Shown here: positions 42,972 through 52,357 of the stretch, piece by piece
How positions within the stretch are numbered: the stretch's first letter is position 1
Layout: each line of letters opens with the position of its first letter
Assembly: GCF_028293835.1 (NCBI RefSeq)
Contig: NZ_JAQGNX010000127.1
Span: 62,001-126,000, forward strand
Reading direction: 5' to 3'
Source of the DNA: Pseudomonas sp.
GTDB taxonomy: Bacteria > Pseudomonadota > Gammaproteobacteria > Pseudomonadales > Pseudomonadaceae
DNA: 64,000 nt
Made by a program: the position numbers and the translations under genes
Notes under the pieces: model-generated
Database searches by the model: none
What the model saw: only the letters and a program-made list of their open reading frames with translations
What the model was told of the DNA's origin: nothing

Positions 42972-44153
42972 TTACACCCGCTCAAATATCGCCGCAATAC
43001 CCTGACCGCCACCAATGCACATGGTCACCAGTGCATACCGGCCGCCGATGCGCTGCAACTCATGTATGGCTTTGGTGGCGATGATCGCGCCTGTTGCGCC
43101 TACCGGATGCCCCAGGGAGATTCCGGATCCGTTGATGTTGACCTTGGCTGGGTCCAGGTCCAGTTCCTGAGTGACTGCACAGGCCTGTGCGGCGAAGGCG
43201 ATGTTGGCTTCGATGACGTCAAGGTCGGCGACGGTCAGGCCGGCACGCTTGAGGGCCAGGCGCGTTGCAGGGATCGGCCCAAGGCCCATCAGCTCCGGTT
43301 CGACACCCGCGTGGGCATAAGCCACCAAACGGGCGAGGGGACGCAGGTTGCTGGATTTGACCGCAGCGCCGGTGGCCAGCACCAGCGCCGCTGCGCCGTC
43401 GTTGAGCCCGGAAGCGTTGCCGGCGGTGACTGAGCCGTCTTTCTTGAACGCTGGTTTCATCTGTGCCAGTTGTTCCAGCGAGGTGGCACGCGGGTGCTCG
43501 TCTACGTTGAACAATTGGGTGCCTTTGCGGCTGCGAACTTCGACGGCAGCGATCTGCTCGATGAAACGTCCGCTTTCGATGGCGAAGCTCGCGCGCTGTT
43601 GATCTTGCAGCGCTAACGCGTCTTGCATCTCTCGGGTGATACCATTGCGCGCCGCGATGTTTTCCGCCGTGATACCCATGTGAATACCCTGGAAGGGGTC
43701 GTGCAAAATGCCCAGCATGTAATCGATGGCTTGGGTATCTCCCATCCGCGCGCCCCAGCGAGCCGCAGGCAAGATGTAGGGGCTGCGGCTCATGGATTCG
43801 GCACCGGCGCCAACGGCGATTTCGGCGTCGCCCAATAACAGGGTTTGTGCTGCCGAGATTATTGCCTGCAATCCAGAGCCACAGAGTCGGTTGACGTTAA
43901 AGGCCGGTGTTTCCTTTGGAATGCCGGCATTCATCGCTGCAACCCGAGAGATATAGGCGTCTCGGGTTTCGGTGGGGATGACGTTGCCCATCACCAGGTG
44001 CTCGACTTGCGCCGGATCGACGCCGCCGCGTTCGAGGGCGGCCTTGACCGCCGTGGTTGCCAGATCGGCAAGTGGTACATCTTTCAATGAGCCACCGAAC
44101 GTGCCGATGGCGGTACGAGCAGCACTGACGATGTAAACCTCGGGGCGATTCAT
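42972..44153 (-). CDS. Acetyl-CoA C-acyltransferase (thiolase)
   Basis: This 393-residue thiolase has the nucleophile Cys91 in NRLCGSGLQA, the His in SLGHPVGATG and the acid Cys in TMCIGGGQG. The normally conserved NEAF segment reads NIAFAAQAC, an unusual Glu to Ile change. It faces the acyl-CoA dehydrogenase operon and would supply the final thiolysis step. It starts at ATG 44153 and is divergent from an AraC gene, with AGCGGT-GGG-ACCGCT (44192-44206) between them. Confidence 0.9.
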   Translation of the reverse strand: MNRPEVYIVSAARTAIGTFGGSLKDVPLADLATTAVKAALERGGVDPAQVEHLVMGNVIPTETRDAYISRVAAMNAGIPKETPAFNVNRLCGSGLQAIISAAQTLLLGDAEIAVGAGAESMSRSPYILPAARWGARMGDTQAIDYMLGILHDPFQGIHMGITAENIAARNGITREMQDALALQDQQRASFAIESGRFIEQIAAVEVRSRKGTQLFNVDEHPRATSLEQLAQMKPAFKKDGSVTAGNASGLNDGAAALVLATGAAVKSSNLRPLARLVAYAHAGVEPELMGLGPIPATRLALKRAGLTVADLDVIEANIAFAAQACAVTQELDLDPAKVNINGSGISLGHPVGATGAIIATKAIHELQRIGGRYALVTMCIGGGQGIAAIFERV

Positions 44154-44336
44154 TGCAGTGTTCCTTATTGGTTTGGCGAGCGGTTAGAGTGAGCGGTGGG
44201 ACCGCTAACAGCTCTGCTGATTCGTATATGAACGGCTATGGATTTTACCGACAGTCTAAGCTGTCCTGAAGCCTCGGGCCTATGCCCGAACTGCCCAGAA
44301 CAATTGCCACTTTTTGCCATAGGCGTCACAGGCTTG

Positions 44337-45419
44337 ATGAAAGAAAAGCATTCAGTATCGTCATACTTCGCCAAGGCGCTGCTTTATTCCTTTCGGGAAA
44401 AACCCTTGGGCATTCAGCGGCTACTAGAGACGGCGGGGATTGCGGCTGGCTCATTGGATGAACTGCCAGAAAGAATATCTGCAAAGGACTTTTCGGCGCT
44501 TTGGCTGGTGGTGGTACAGGCGCGTCGCGATGAGTTTTTTGGTTTGGACTCCCACGGTATGCCTTTGGGCAGTTTCGCTTTAATTTGCCGAGGGTTGATT
44601 CAGGCACCTTCAGTGGAAAAAGCGCTGAGCCAGTCACTTGAGTACTTCAAACTCTTTCTGCGTGACGTGGAATGCAAAGTGGAACTACGTGAAAAGCAAA
44701 GAGTGGTGGTGGTGCGCTACACCGGCGGGGATGAATATCTTCGTGCTGTCGTTACTGAAACGTTCCTGGTGTTGATTGTCGGCTTGATGTGTTGGCTCGC
44801 AGGTCGACGCATACACATGACTCGGGTGCAGTTCGATTATCCGCTACCGGGACATGGCGATGAGCAGTTGCTGTGGGGAAGTGGGGTTATTTTCAATGCA
44901 GGCAGTACTGAAATTGAACTCGACCCAGAAGGCCTGAGGCTCCCCATCAGTCCAGATCGCCAGTCGCTTTATGCCTTCTTGCGCAACGCACCGCAATCGG
45001 TGTTCATCCGGTTTCGTAACCGCGAAGGCTACAGCGCTCGTGTTCATCAGCGGCTGAAATCCTGCCGTTACGATCTGTGGCCGACCTTAGAGCAACTGGC
45101 GACCGAATTTGCCCTCAGTCTTAGCAGCCTGCGTCGTGCGCTTACCCGAGAGGGGGCTAGCTACCAGCAAATTAAAGATGACATGCGACGCTCAATAGCT
45201 TTTGAGCGTTTGCGAGACACGTCGATGAGCATCGCCGATATCGCCCAGGAAGTGGGTTTTCGCGAGCCGAGTGCATTTCACCGGGCGTTTAAGCAATGGA
45301 CAGGCGTCAGTCCTGGGGCTTTTCGCCAAAGCGCACTCGCCGTTGCGCCTGCTCCAGCGCTGACAAGCGACCCACTGGCTATTTTTGCAAGAGCACCGGA
45401 AAAAGCAAATCGTCCATGA
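44337..45419 (+). CDS. AraC family regulator (OruR/ArgR-like N-terminal domain)
   Basis: The 360-residue protein has an N-terminal sensor domain of the Arabinose_bd/OruR group, including the LCWLAGRRIHMTRVQFDYP stretch. The C-terminal AraC double helix-turn-helix has QLATEFALSLSSLRRALTREG and SIADIAQEVGFREPSAFHRAFK. I prefer ATG 44337; ATG 44238 would add 33 residues that look unlike the family. It is divergent from the thiolase and its end overlaps the next gene by 41 bases tail to tail. Regulation of the thiolase is possible. Confidence 0.87.
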   Translation: MKEKHSVSSYFAKALLYSFREKPLGIQRLLETAGIAAGSLDELPERISAKDFSALWLVVVQARRDEFFGLDSHGMPLGSFALICRGLIQAPSVEKALSQSLEYFKLFLRDVECKVELREKQRVVVVRYTGGDEYLRAVVTETFLVLIVGLMCWLAGRRIHMTRVQFDYPLPGHGDEQLLWGSGVIFNAGSTEIELDPEGLRLPISPDRQSLYAFLRNAPQSVFIRFRNREGYSARVHQRLKSCRYDLWPTLEQLATEFALSLSSLRRALTREGASYQQIKDDMRRSIAFERLRDTSMSIADIAQEVGFREPSAFHRAFKQWTGVSPGAFRQSALAVAPAPALTSDPLAIFARAPEKANRP

Positions 45420-46221
45420 TCGCACCTTCGGGCAGGCGGTCGCGCAGGCCCGGAAAATCGGGTGAGGTCACCCAACGCCGTGGGGCATGGCGAACGTCGT
45501 CGCCGAGCATTCGCACTGAGAACGCGCGGCGTCGATGCTCGCCGCCAACCCCGGCAGATGCATGCAAGGTCAGCATGTTAAAACACACCAGATCACCCGG
45601 TTGCAGTGCCCAGCCAAGAATCGGGAAATCTTCGCGGTGCTCCTCGATTTTTGGCAGATCGGCCAAGCTACCTTCGGCGAACCATTTGGCCTGGTTGTCC
45701 ATAAACGAGCGCGGCATCAGCCAGGGCCCTTGATGCGACCCAGCGACAAACTCCAAAGTGGATGCCTGCGCTACCGGATCCACCGGAATCCAGAAGCTGA
45801 TCGTGTCCGAACCGCTGATGTTGTAGTACGGCTGATCCTGATGCCAAGGGGTACGCTGCCGGGTGTTGGGTTCCTTGACCAGAAGGTGGTCGTGATAGAG
45901 CCGCACCTGCTTGCTTCCAAGCAGACGCTGTGCGATAGCCGCCAATGCGGAGTCGTGAATGACCCTTCGGTAATGCTCGTTGTCCTGCCAGTTGCAGAAG
46001 TCCTCGAAGAACCAGCCAGGGTCATCTGCATCACTCGCCACCTTGGCCCTGGGGCTAGGGTGCGAGAGGTTCTGTTCGATGCCGGCCTTGAGCTGCTCGA
46101 TCTGCCCGTCGGTCAGTGCATTGCGGATGCACAGGGCGCCGTGTTCGCGGAAAAAAACCTGGGCCGCTTCGCCCAGATCGCTGGCCTGGAAGTCGCCATC
46201 GGTGGCTGTGAATGTTGTCAT
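45379..46221 (-). CDS. Phytanoyl-CoA dioxygenase (PhyH) family protein
   Basis: This 280-residue Fe(II)/2-oxoglutarate oxygenase has the H-x-D iron motif in TPWHQDQPYYN, the distal His in LTLHASAG and the 2-oxoglutarate Arg in RRRAFSVRML. It starts four bases after the solute-binding-protein gene, so the two are cotranscribed. The gene overlaps the convergent AraC gene by 41 bases. Bacterial members hydroxylate amino acids, quaternary amines or small acids. The linked transport and amidohydrolase genes suggest an amino-acid-like substrate. Confidence 0.88.
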   Translation of the reverse strand: MTTFTATDGDFQASDLGEAAQVFFREHGALCIRNALTDGQIEQLKAGIEQNLSHPSPRAKVASDADDPGWFFEDFCNWQDNEHYRRVIHDSALAAIAQRLLGSKQVRLYHDHLLVKEPNTRQRTPWHQDQPYYNISGSDTISFWIPVDPVAQASTLEFVAGSHQGPWLMPRSFMDNQAKWFAEGSLADLPKIEEHREDFPILGWALQPGDLVCFNMLTLHASAGVGGEHRRRAFSVRMLGDDVRHAPRRWVTSPDFPGLRDRLPEGAIMDDLLFPVLLQK

Positions 46222-46225
46222 GCCG

Positions 46226-47005
46226 TCACTCACCATAAACGTCATAGTTGAAGTACTTGTGGGCGATACGATCGTATTCCCCGGATTTGCGCAGGGCGGC
46301 GATGGCACCGTCCAGTTGATCATGCAGCGCCGTGTCGTTCTTGCGAATACCGATGGCGACTCCGTTACCGATGATGCTCTTGTCAGTGATCGGATCGCCG
46401 GCGAAGGCAAAATCCTTGCCTTGAGGTTTCTGCAACAGGCCGATATCCCCCTGCACTGAGGCCTGAAATGATGCGTTCAGTCGTCCAGCTATCAGGTCCA
46501 TAAAGACTTGGTCCTGGGTTTGGTAGGACTGTATGAGGGCGCCGGCGGTGGCCCACTCAGACTTGGCGTAGGTTTCCTGTAGCGAACCCTGGACCACTCC
46601 GACTGATTTACCCTTGAGTGACGCCGCTGTCGGCAACAGCCCGGCGTCCTTTTTGGCAATCAGCGACGAAGGCGCGACGTACAGGCGCTGGCTGAAGTCG
46701 ACTTGTTTGCGGCGCGCTTCGGTGTCGCTGAACGCCGAGAGAATGCCGTCGAACTTGCGGGCCTTGAGCGCCGGGATCATGCCGTCGAAATTCTGCTCGA
46801 CCCAAACGCACCGCGCCTTGAGTTCTGCGCACAAGGCATTGCCCAGGTCGATATCGAAGCCGGTAAGGGAACCATCCGGTTGCTTTTGCTCGAAGGGCGG
46901 ATAGCTAGGGTCAACGCCAAAGCGGATCACGCTCGCAGCATGGCTCATGGAGACCATCAGGAGCCCGGAGATCAGGGCAGCACAGTGCAGGTTCAGTCGG
47001 AGCAT
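46226..47005 (-). CDS. Amino-acid ABC transporter substrate-binding protein
   Basis: The 259-residue protein has a cleavable signal peptide (positively charged start, LISGLLMVSMSHAAS, cut near residue 23). The SBP_bac_3 fold follows, with FGVDPSYPPFE, GFDIDLGNALC and DGMIPALKARKFDGI. It is of the lysine/arginine/ornithine-binding type. No permease or ATPase gene lies beside it, so it must use a transporter encoded elsewhere or serve another role. GAGG precedes the ATG at 47005. Confidence 0.9.
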   Translation of the reverse strand: MLRLNLHCAALISGLLMVSMSHAASVIRFGVDPSYPPFEQKQPDGSLTGFDIDLGNALCAELKARCVWVEQNFDGMIPALKARKFDGILSAFSDTEARRKQVDFSQRLYVAPSSLIAKKDAGLLPTAASLKGKSVGVVQGSLQETYAKSEWATAGALIQSYQTQDQVFMDLIAGRLNASFQASVQGDIGLLQKPQGKDFAFAGDPITDKSIIGNGVAIGIRKNDTALHDQLDGAIAALRKSGEYDRIAHKYFNYDVYGE

Positions 47006-47042
47006 GGAAGCCTCATCCAGTGGTCAGGTTGATGAAAAGTAA

Positions 47043-48218
47043 TCAGGGACGCACCGACAGGAATGCCTCCGTCAGCTTGATCCAGTAGCCGGCACCGCGC
47101 ATGAGATTGTCGTCATTGAAGTCATAGCGAGGGTCATGAATCATGCAGCTTTGCTCGCCCTCGCCGTTGCCGATGATCAGGTAACAGCCGGGGCGCTCGC
47201 GCAGAAACCAGGCGAAGTCTTCACTTCCGTTGAACGGTTCGATATCGGTCAGCACGTCGTCCTCACCCAGCCAATCAATGGCGACCTGCGTGGCGAATTC
47301 GGTCATGACCGGATCATTGACCAGTAGAGGGTAATCGGCGCTGTAGTGCACTTCTGCGGTAGCGCCGAAAGCATCTGCCTGAGCGTGAATCAAATGCTTG
47401 ATCCGGACCTCCAGGCGGTCGCGGACGGTGTTATTCAACGCGCGAACCGAGATAAGCATTTCGGCGGTGTCAGGTATGACATTGGAGGCCTTGCCCGCAG
47501 TTATTGCACCGACCGTGATTACGCTCATCTCCTGAGGAGAAACGTTGCGCGAGACGATGGTCTGCAACGCCATGATGATGCTTGCGCAGACGACCACCGG
47601 ATCGACACAGTGATGGGGCATGGCACCGTGGCCGCCGTGGCCCTGCACGGTTACTTTGACCTGATCTGCCGATGCCATGAAAGGGCCGGCGCGAAAGCCC
47701 AGCTTGCCTTGTGGGTAGCCGGGCATGTTGTGCATGGCAAACAGCGCGTCGCAGGGAAATTGCTCCAGTACACCTTCTTGAATCATGCGCCGGGCGCCCG
47801 CCAAACCTTCTTCAGCGGGCTGAAAGATCAGCCGCACGGTGCCGTCGAACTCGCTGTCATGAGCGAGTACCCAAGCGGCGGCCAGAAGCATGGTGGTGTG
47901 ACCATCATGCCCGCAAGCGTGCATCTTGCCAGGCACTTTGCTGGCATAGGGCAGGCCGGTCTTTTCCAGAATCGGCAAGGCGTCCATGTCGGCGCGTAAT
48001 CCCAGTACCCGTGGGCCGCTACCTTTTCTTAGCGTGCCGATGACGGCGGTTTGCGCAATGCCTCGGTGTACTTCGTAGCCCCACTTTAATAAGCGTTCGG
48101 CCACCAGTTCACTGGTGGCATATTCCTGATAGCCGAGCTCCGGATTGGCATGGATGCGCTGACGCAATTCGCGCATCTCGGCTTCGATCGGCTTTAATTG
48201 GCGGTGCACGTGCGGCAT
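47043..48218 (-). CDS. M20 family amidohydrolase (hippurate hydrolase-like)
   Basis: The 391-residue dizinc amidohydrolase has RADMDALP, the metal motif ACGHDGHT, FQPAEEGLAGARRM with its catalytic Glu and NGSEDFAWF near the end. These are the complete motifs of the HipO/IAA-amino-acid hydrolase branch, which removes N-acyl groups. I set the start at ATG 48218 rather than the TTG six bases upstream. It lies 37 bases before the solute-binding-protein gene and is divergent from a LysR gene that may control it. Confidence 0.9.
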   Translation of the reverse strand: MPHVHRQLKPIEAEMRELRQRIHANPELGYQEYATSELVAERLLKWGYEVHRGIAQTAVIGTLRKGSGPRVLGLRADMDALPILEKTGLPYASKVPGKMHACGHDGHTTMLLAAAWVLAHDSEFDGTVRLIFQPAEEGLAGARRMIQEGVLEQFPCDALFAMHNMPGYPQGKLGFRAGPFMASADQVKVTVQGHGGHGAMPHHCVDPVVVCASIIMALQTIVSRNVSPQEMSVITVGAITAGKASNVIPDTAEMLISVRALNNTVRDRLEVRIKHLIHAQADAFGATAEVHYSADYPLLVNDPVMTEFATQVAIDWLGEDDVLTDIEPFNGSEDFAWFLRERPGCYLIIGNGEGEQSCMIHDPRYDFNDDNLMRGAGYWIKLTEAFLSVRP

Positions 48219-48439
48219 TGGCAAGATTCTTCCATAGTCAATTTGAATACGTGACGACGAATCAGCTGTTGGGCCCTATGGCACCGCTCGCGTCCGTAGG
48301 ATTCGCCTCAGCGCGGAGCGGGGCGCATTGTTGTGGTGCGCCGTGATTTATCGGCTATGGGCTTAGCATAGGCGGGGCGGCGTAAGCTTCACAGGCAAAC
48401 GGCGCTGAACGCGGCAACCCAGGGTTAACAGGCGGAACC

Positions 48440-49354
48440 ATGAAGTTTTATCAGCTCAACGTGTTAGTCGCAGTGGCCGAAGCGGGCAGTATCCGAGGGG
48501 CGGCAAAGCGGCTGGATACTTCGCCAGCGGCCGTGACAAAGGCTATCCAGAAGCTGGAGATAGAAACCTCGTTGCAGCTACTGGTGCGCAATACTTCCGG
48601 GATCGACCTTACAGAGGTCGGTCAACGCCTGCTGGTTCAGGCCCGTCTACTGGTTGCGCAAATGGACAGCGCCAGCCATGTGGTTGCTGATTGCAAAGGT
48701 GAGTTGACCGGCCGTCTGGCGATAGCGGTCACGCCGTGGCTGGCGATGACCTTGCTGCCCCAGGTCACCGTAAGTTTTCGTCAGCGTTTTCCTCATGTGC
48801 AACTGGAATTGCATGAAGGGTTGTCCTCGATTGCCTATCCGCGCCTGCGCGATGCCAGCCTCGACCTGTTCGTTGGTCGCCTCGATAGCCAGTGTTCCAA
48901 CGTCGATCTCACTTACATGCCCCTGTTCACCGCTGATTGCGCCGTGGTGGCAAGGCGCGGTCATCCTTTGGCAGATTGTCATTCGTTGGACGAGCTGGCA
49001 TTTGCCGACTGGATTCTTTCTGCCCCCCATGACGGCGACTTTGTCGCTCCAGGACACGTCCATTTTGCTCATTCGCTATCAATCATGCTCAGCCTGCTAC
49101 GAGAGACAGACATGCTCAGCGTCTTTCCGTGGCCGCTGGTGGAAATCTGCGCCCAGCGTGAAGGCCTGTGCTCGCTGCCGTTGCGCGAGTCTGTAGGAAG
49201 CGCCTTGGTCGGCGCGATCAGCCGAAGCGGCCAACCTTTAAGGCCAGCGGCAGAAAAGTTTCTGGAATGCCTGGTATCCACCATCCGCAAAGAAATGAGC
49301 GAACCGAAGTCGCCCTATCGACGGATGTTGCAGACGGTGGAGTGGTTGATCTAA
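48440..49354 (+). CDS. LysR family transcriptional regulator
   Basis: This 304-residue protein has the N-terminal winged helix (QLNVLVAVAEAGSIRGAAKRL, then TSPAAVTKAIQKLE) and the periplasmic-binding-like effector domain starting near residue 90. It is divergent from the amidohydrolase-transport-PhyH operon across 215 bases and is its likely regulator. Its last bases overlap a convergent AraC gene by four. Confidence 0.92.
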   Translation: MKFYQLNVLVAVAEAGSIRGAAKRLDTSPAAVTKAIQKLEIETSLQLLVRNTSGIDLTEVGQRLLVQARLLVAQMDSASHVVADCKGELTGRLAIAVTPWLAMTLLPQVTVSFRQRFPHVQLELHEGLSSIAYPRLRDASLDLFVGRLDSQCSNVDLTYMPLFTADCAVVARRGHPLADCHSLDELAFADWILSAPHDGDFVAPGHVHFAHSLSIMLSLLRETDMLSVFPWPLVEICAQREGLCSLPLRESVGSALVGAISRSGQPLRPAAEKFLECLVSTIRKEMSEPKSPYRRMLQTVEWLI

Positions 49355-50352
49355 ACCGGGCATAGAACCGCATCAGCGACAACTGGCCGACCGCAGAGTC
49401 GATTGAGGGCCATGGTGCGGTGGTTCTGTGGCGATATTCCGTAAGATCGGCGAAAAGCTCGGGTGAAATCCGATGCGCTATTGAAACCTAGCCCATAGGC
49501 AATTTCGATGACTTGCCGTTGCGGGTGCTTGACCAGCTCGTCAGCCGCTTCACGCAACCGCCGATTGCGGATATAGCAACCCAGACCTCCCTCGTGCTCG
49601 AACAACCGATACAGCGTATGTCGGGGCAGTTTCAGGGCAGCCACCACACTTTCCGGCGATAGCCAGGGCTGATGCAGATTGCTATGCACGAAGCCTCGGG
49701 CCTTGCCGAACATGGCATTGCGGGAGTCGGCGCGGACGGTGCCACACAGCATGGCTTGCTTGCCGAATGCCGCCAGTATCATTTGGACGCTGATATCGAA
49801 AGCGACTATGGCCTGCAGTCGGCTCATTTCGGGCAGGCTCAGCGCAAACGCTATTGCCTGTTCTGTCAATCGCCGCGAGGGTGCGCATGCGTGTTCGAAA
49901 ACACGTCCGTGCAGGGAGTCGGCATGGGGCAGGGTGGCCTCGACGACGCAACGTGGCACAAAGAACGTCAGTGCCCTGTACGCGCTGTGCTTGATCACCA
50001 CGGGTTGATTCATATCCAACGCAACGATGGTGGCCAGAGGCGCGTCACGGCGTTCGAACCCTGGGGCTTCCAGCGCCTCGATACCGCCATGGGTAAAAAC
50101 GCGAAAAGCGTAATCACGAAGGTTATCGGTTGAAATTCGTGTCACGCAGCGCTGGAGCAGCAAGGGTTCGCCCGAGGAGTCTGTCAGTAGTCTGTTTCCG
50201 GCCTTGTAGCGATCGACAGAATCATGAAACAGGGTGTTGATATGCACGGTTGCGGGCGGCCCTTCGAAGTCCACGACGTCGAAATGGTTGTACTCATGGA
50301 TAGAAGTAGTGGTGTGACGAGTCGCGGCGGGGAGGACGGCCTTTTTTATCAA
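49351..50352 (-). CDS. AraC family transcriptional regulator
   Basis: This 333-residue protein has an N-terminal AraC_binding_2-like sensor (residues about 20-190) and a C-terminal AraC helix-turn-helix pair. The pair includes LSPESVVAALKLPRHTLYRLFEHEGG and QVIEIAYGLGFNSASDFTRAFRRSYGISP, quoted here in parts: SPESVVAALKLPRHTLYRLF and EIAYGLGFNSASDFTRAF. The best available start is TTG at 50352, with no strong ribosome site; the true start is uncertain. It is convergent with LysR and divergent from the type VI secretion operon, but nothing ties it to that operon. Confidence 0.85.
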   Translation of the reverse strand: MIKKAVLPAATRHTTTSIHEYNHFDVVDFEGPPATVHINTLFHDSVDRYKAGNRLLTDSSGEPLLLQRCVTRISTDNLRDYAFRVFTHGGIEALEAPGFERRDAPLATIVALDMNQPVVIKHSAYRALTFFVPRCVVEATLPHADSLHGRVFEHACAPSRRLTEQAIAFALSLPEMSRLQAIVAFDISVQMILAAFGKQAMLCGTVRADSRNAMFGKARGFVHSNLHQPWLSPESVVAALKLPRHTLYRLFEHEGGLGCYIRNRRLREAADELVKHPQRQVIEIAYGLGFNSASDFTRAFRRSYGISPQNHRTMALNRLCGRPVVADAVLCPV

Positions 50353-50736
50353 TTTAATGACTGCCCGGGATCAAGTCTTGCGTTGACGAATGCACAGGAT
50401 TGGCCAGCGCAATAATAGTTGGGCCTGCGGTTGTTATTGGTGTTGGTTTGATGCGGATCCCTGTCAAGCCGGCAGGAGAATAGACGTTTCTTATGACAAT
50501 TGCATTCGGCGGTTTAACACGGCGGGGTGTCACTGGGCAGGCGCCAGTATTCCGGCATACAACACCAGGCGAATAAAGTTCAAAAACTGCAACGCACGGT
50601 CAAGCCGCTTGGCAATCCTCAGTTACATTCCACATGGGTCGGGCAGGTCGAGAGTGGACCCCGATGGTTCATACGAGATTGATGGGAAAGCGTTTTTTAT
50701 CCCGCGCAGTAGTTTTCTATGGAAAAAACAAAGTCC
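50353..50736. promoter_or_regulatory. Intergenic region upstream of the type VI secretion operon
   Basis: This 384-base gap separates the AraC gene from tssA and must contain the operon promoter. I looked for a sigma-54 GG-N10-GC signature and saw no convincing one. No gene or repeat is apparent. The first plausible in-frame start after it is ATG 50719 or 50737. Confidence 0.5.
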
Positions 50737-51795
50737 ATGAGCTCATTCGACATCGACGCTTTATTGCGTGCAGTAGATCCGGAGTCGCCTTGTGGTCCAA
50801 ACCTGGAATACGATCCGGCGTTCGTGGCACTGGAGCTGGCGGCACTGGGTAAACCCGAAGTGCAGTACGGCGACAGCATCACCGACGCAGTGCTTCCTGA
50901 ATGGAAGCTGATCAAAAACCTTTCCCTCGAATTGCTCGAACGCAGTCGCGATCTGCGCGTGGCTATGCCATTGCTGCGGGCCAATCTGGTGATGCATGGC
51001 ATCCCCGGCCTTGCCGACGGCATGCAGTTGATTGAGCGCTTGCTCGAAGAGCGTTGGGACACGGTGCACCCGGAGCTTGATCCCGACGACGACATGGACC
51101 CCACGCTACGGATCAACTCGTTAGCCGCGTTAGCGGACAGCGCCACCGTACTCAAAGACCTGAAAGAATCCGTTCTCGTGGTCCTGCCGGGGCTGGGTCC
51201 GCTGACGGTCCGGGGCCTGGAAATCGCTAACGGCGAACTCCCCCCCGCCGAAGGACAGGAAAGAATCGCCATTGCCTCGCTTGAGGCGGCACTGGCCGAC
51301 GTCAATGAAATCGCACTGGCTGAATCTGTCGCTGCACTCGACCGCGCGCATGGCAGTGTCACCGCCATCGAAAGCCTGTTGGAGCGCCAGGTCGGCAACG
51401 CTCAGGCACTCAACCTCGACGCCCTGGCCCGACTGTTGAAACGCAGCCACAGCTTTCTCGCCGCTCAGTACGGCCATCGACATCCAAACGAACTCCCGAT
51501 CACGTCCGCCCCGGATGCAGGTCTAGACCCTGCTCCTGGCAGCGGAACTGTGACGCCGCGAGCTGCAGTGATCAGCGGCGAAGTTGCCAGCCGGGAAGAC
51601 GTGGTTCGCATGCTCGACAAGGTCTTGAAGTACTACAAGCAGTTTGAACCCTCCAGCCCGGTGCCGTTGTTGCTCGACAGGGCCAAGCGGCTGGTTCCCA
51701 AGAGCTTCATGGAAATCATGGAAGACCTGGCACCTGACGGTCTGGCGCAGTTATTGGTCATCCAGGGCAGTCAGGATGTCGCACAAGACGATTGA
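50737..51795 (+). CDS. tssA: Type VI secretion protein TssA (ImpA N-terminal domain)
   Basis: The 352-residue protein opens with FDIDALLRAV and the ImpA_N signature SPCGPNLEYDPAF, then a helical middle and a C-terminal SREDVVRMLDKVLKYYKQFEPSSPVPLL block. TssA caps the growing sheath and recruits the baseplate. I chose ATG 50737 (GGAAAA upstream); ATG 50719 adds six residues. It is the first gene of the operon, 37 bases before tssB. Confidence 0.93.
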   Translation: MSSFDIDALLRAVDPESPCGPNLEYDPAFVALELAALGKPEVQYGDSITDAVLPEWKLIKNLSLELLERSRDLRVAMPLLRANLVMHGIPGLADGMQLIERLLEERWDTVHPELDPDDDMDPTLRINSLAALADSATVLKDLKESVLVVLPGLGPLTVRGLEIANGELPPAEGQERIAIASLEAALADVNEIALAESVAALDRAHGSVTAIESLLERQVGNAQALNLDALARLLKRSHSFLAAQYGHRHPNELPITSAPDAGLDPAPGSGTVTPRAAVISGEVASREDVVRMLDKVLKYYKQFEPSSPVPLLLDRAKRLVPKSFMEIMEDLAPDGLAQLLVIQGSQDVAQDD

Positions 51796-51832
51796 CCGGG
51801 CATCTGTTCTCTAATTTATCGAGGTGATAATC

Positions 51833-52333
51833 GTGGCCAAAGAAAGTAGCCAGAAGTTTATCGCGCGTAACCGCGCGCCACGTGTACAGATCGAATATGA
51901 CGTCGAAGTCTACGGCGCCGAGAAAAAAATCCAGCTGCCGTTTGTGATGGGCGTCATGGCTGATTTGTCCGGTCAGCCGGCGGACCCGCTGGCACCCGTT
52001 GCCGATCGCAAGTTCCTCGAAATCGACGTCGATAATTTCGACGAGCGTTTGAAATCCATGAAGCCGCGTGTCGCGGTGCAGGTGCCGAACACCTTGACCG
52101 GTGAGGGTAATCTCAGCGTCGAGATGACTTTTGAAAGCATGGACGACTTCACGCCTGCCGCAATCGCTCGCAAGGTCAGTTCGTTGAACGCGCTGCTCGA
52201 AGCACGCGGTCAGTTATCGAACCTGATGACGTATATGGACGGCAAGACCGGTGCTGAAGACCTGATTGCCAAGCTGCTCAGTGAACCGGCCCTGATGCAA
52301 GCGCTGACCTCGGCTCCAAAGCCGCAAGAATAA
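51833..52333 (+). CDS. tssB: Type VI sheath small subunit TssB
   Basis: The 166-residue protein has the classic AKESSQKFIARNRAPRVQIE opening and the MADLSG and FESMDDFTP segments. With TssC it forms the contractile sheath. It begins at GTG 51833, seven bases after GAGGTG; an upstream GTG at 51824 overlaps that site. Confidence 0.96.
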   Translation: MAKESSQKFIARNRAPRVQIEYDVEVYGAEKKIQLPFVMGVMADLSGQPADPLAPVADRKFLEIDVDNFDERLKSMKPRVAVQVPNTLTGEGNLSVEMTFESMDDFTPAAIARKVSSLNALLEARGQLSNLMTYMDGKTGAEDLIAKLLSEPALMQALTSAPKPQE

Positions 52334-52357
52334 CGTTGAACCTCCTGGAGAATGGCA

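Noticed and set aside
50353..50736. Sigma-54 promoter for the T6SS operon
   Set aside because: Candidate GG...GC pairs do not have the required 10-base spacing with the flanking consensus.
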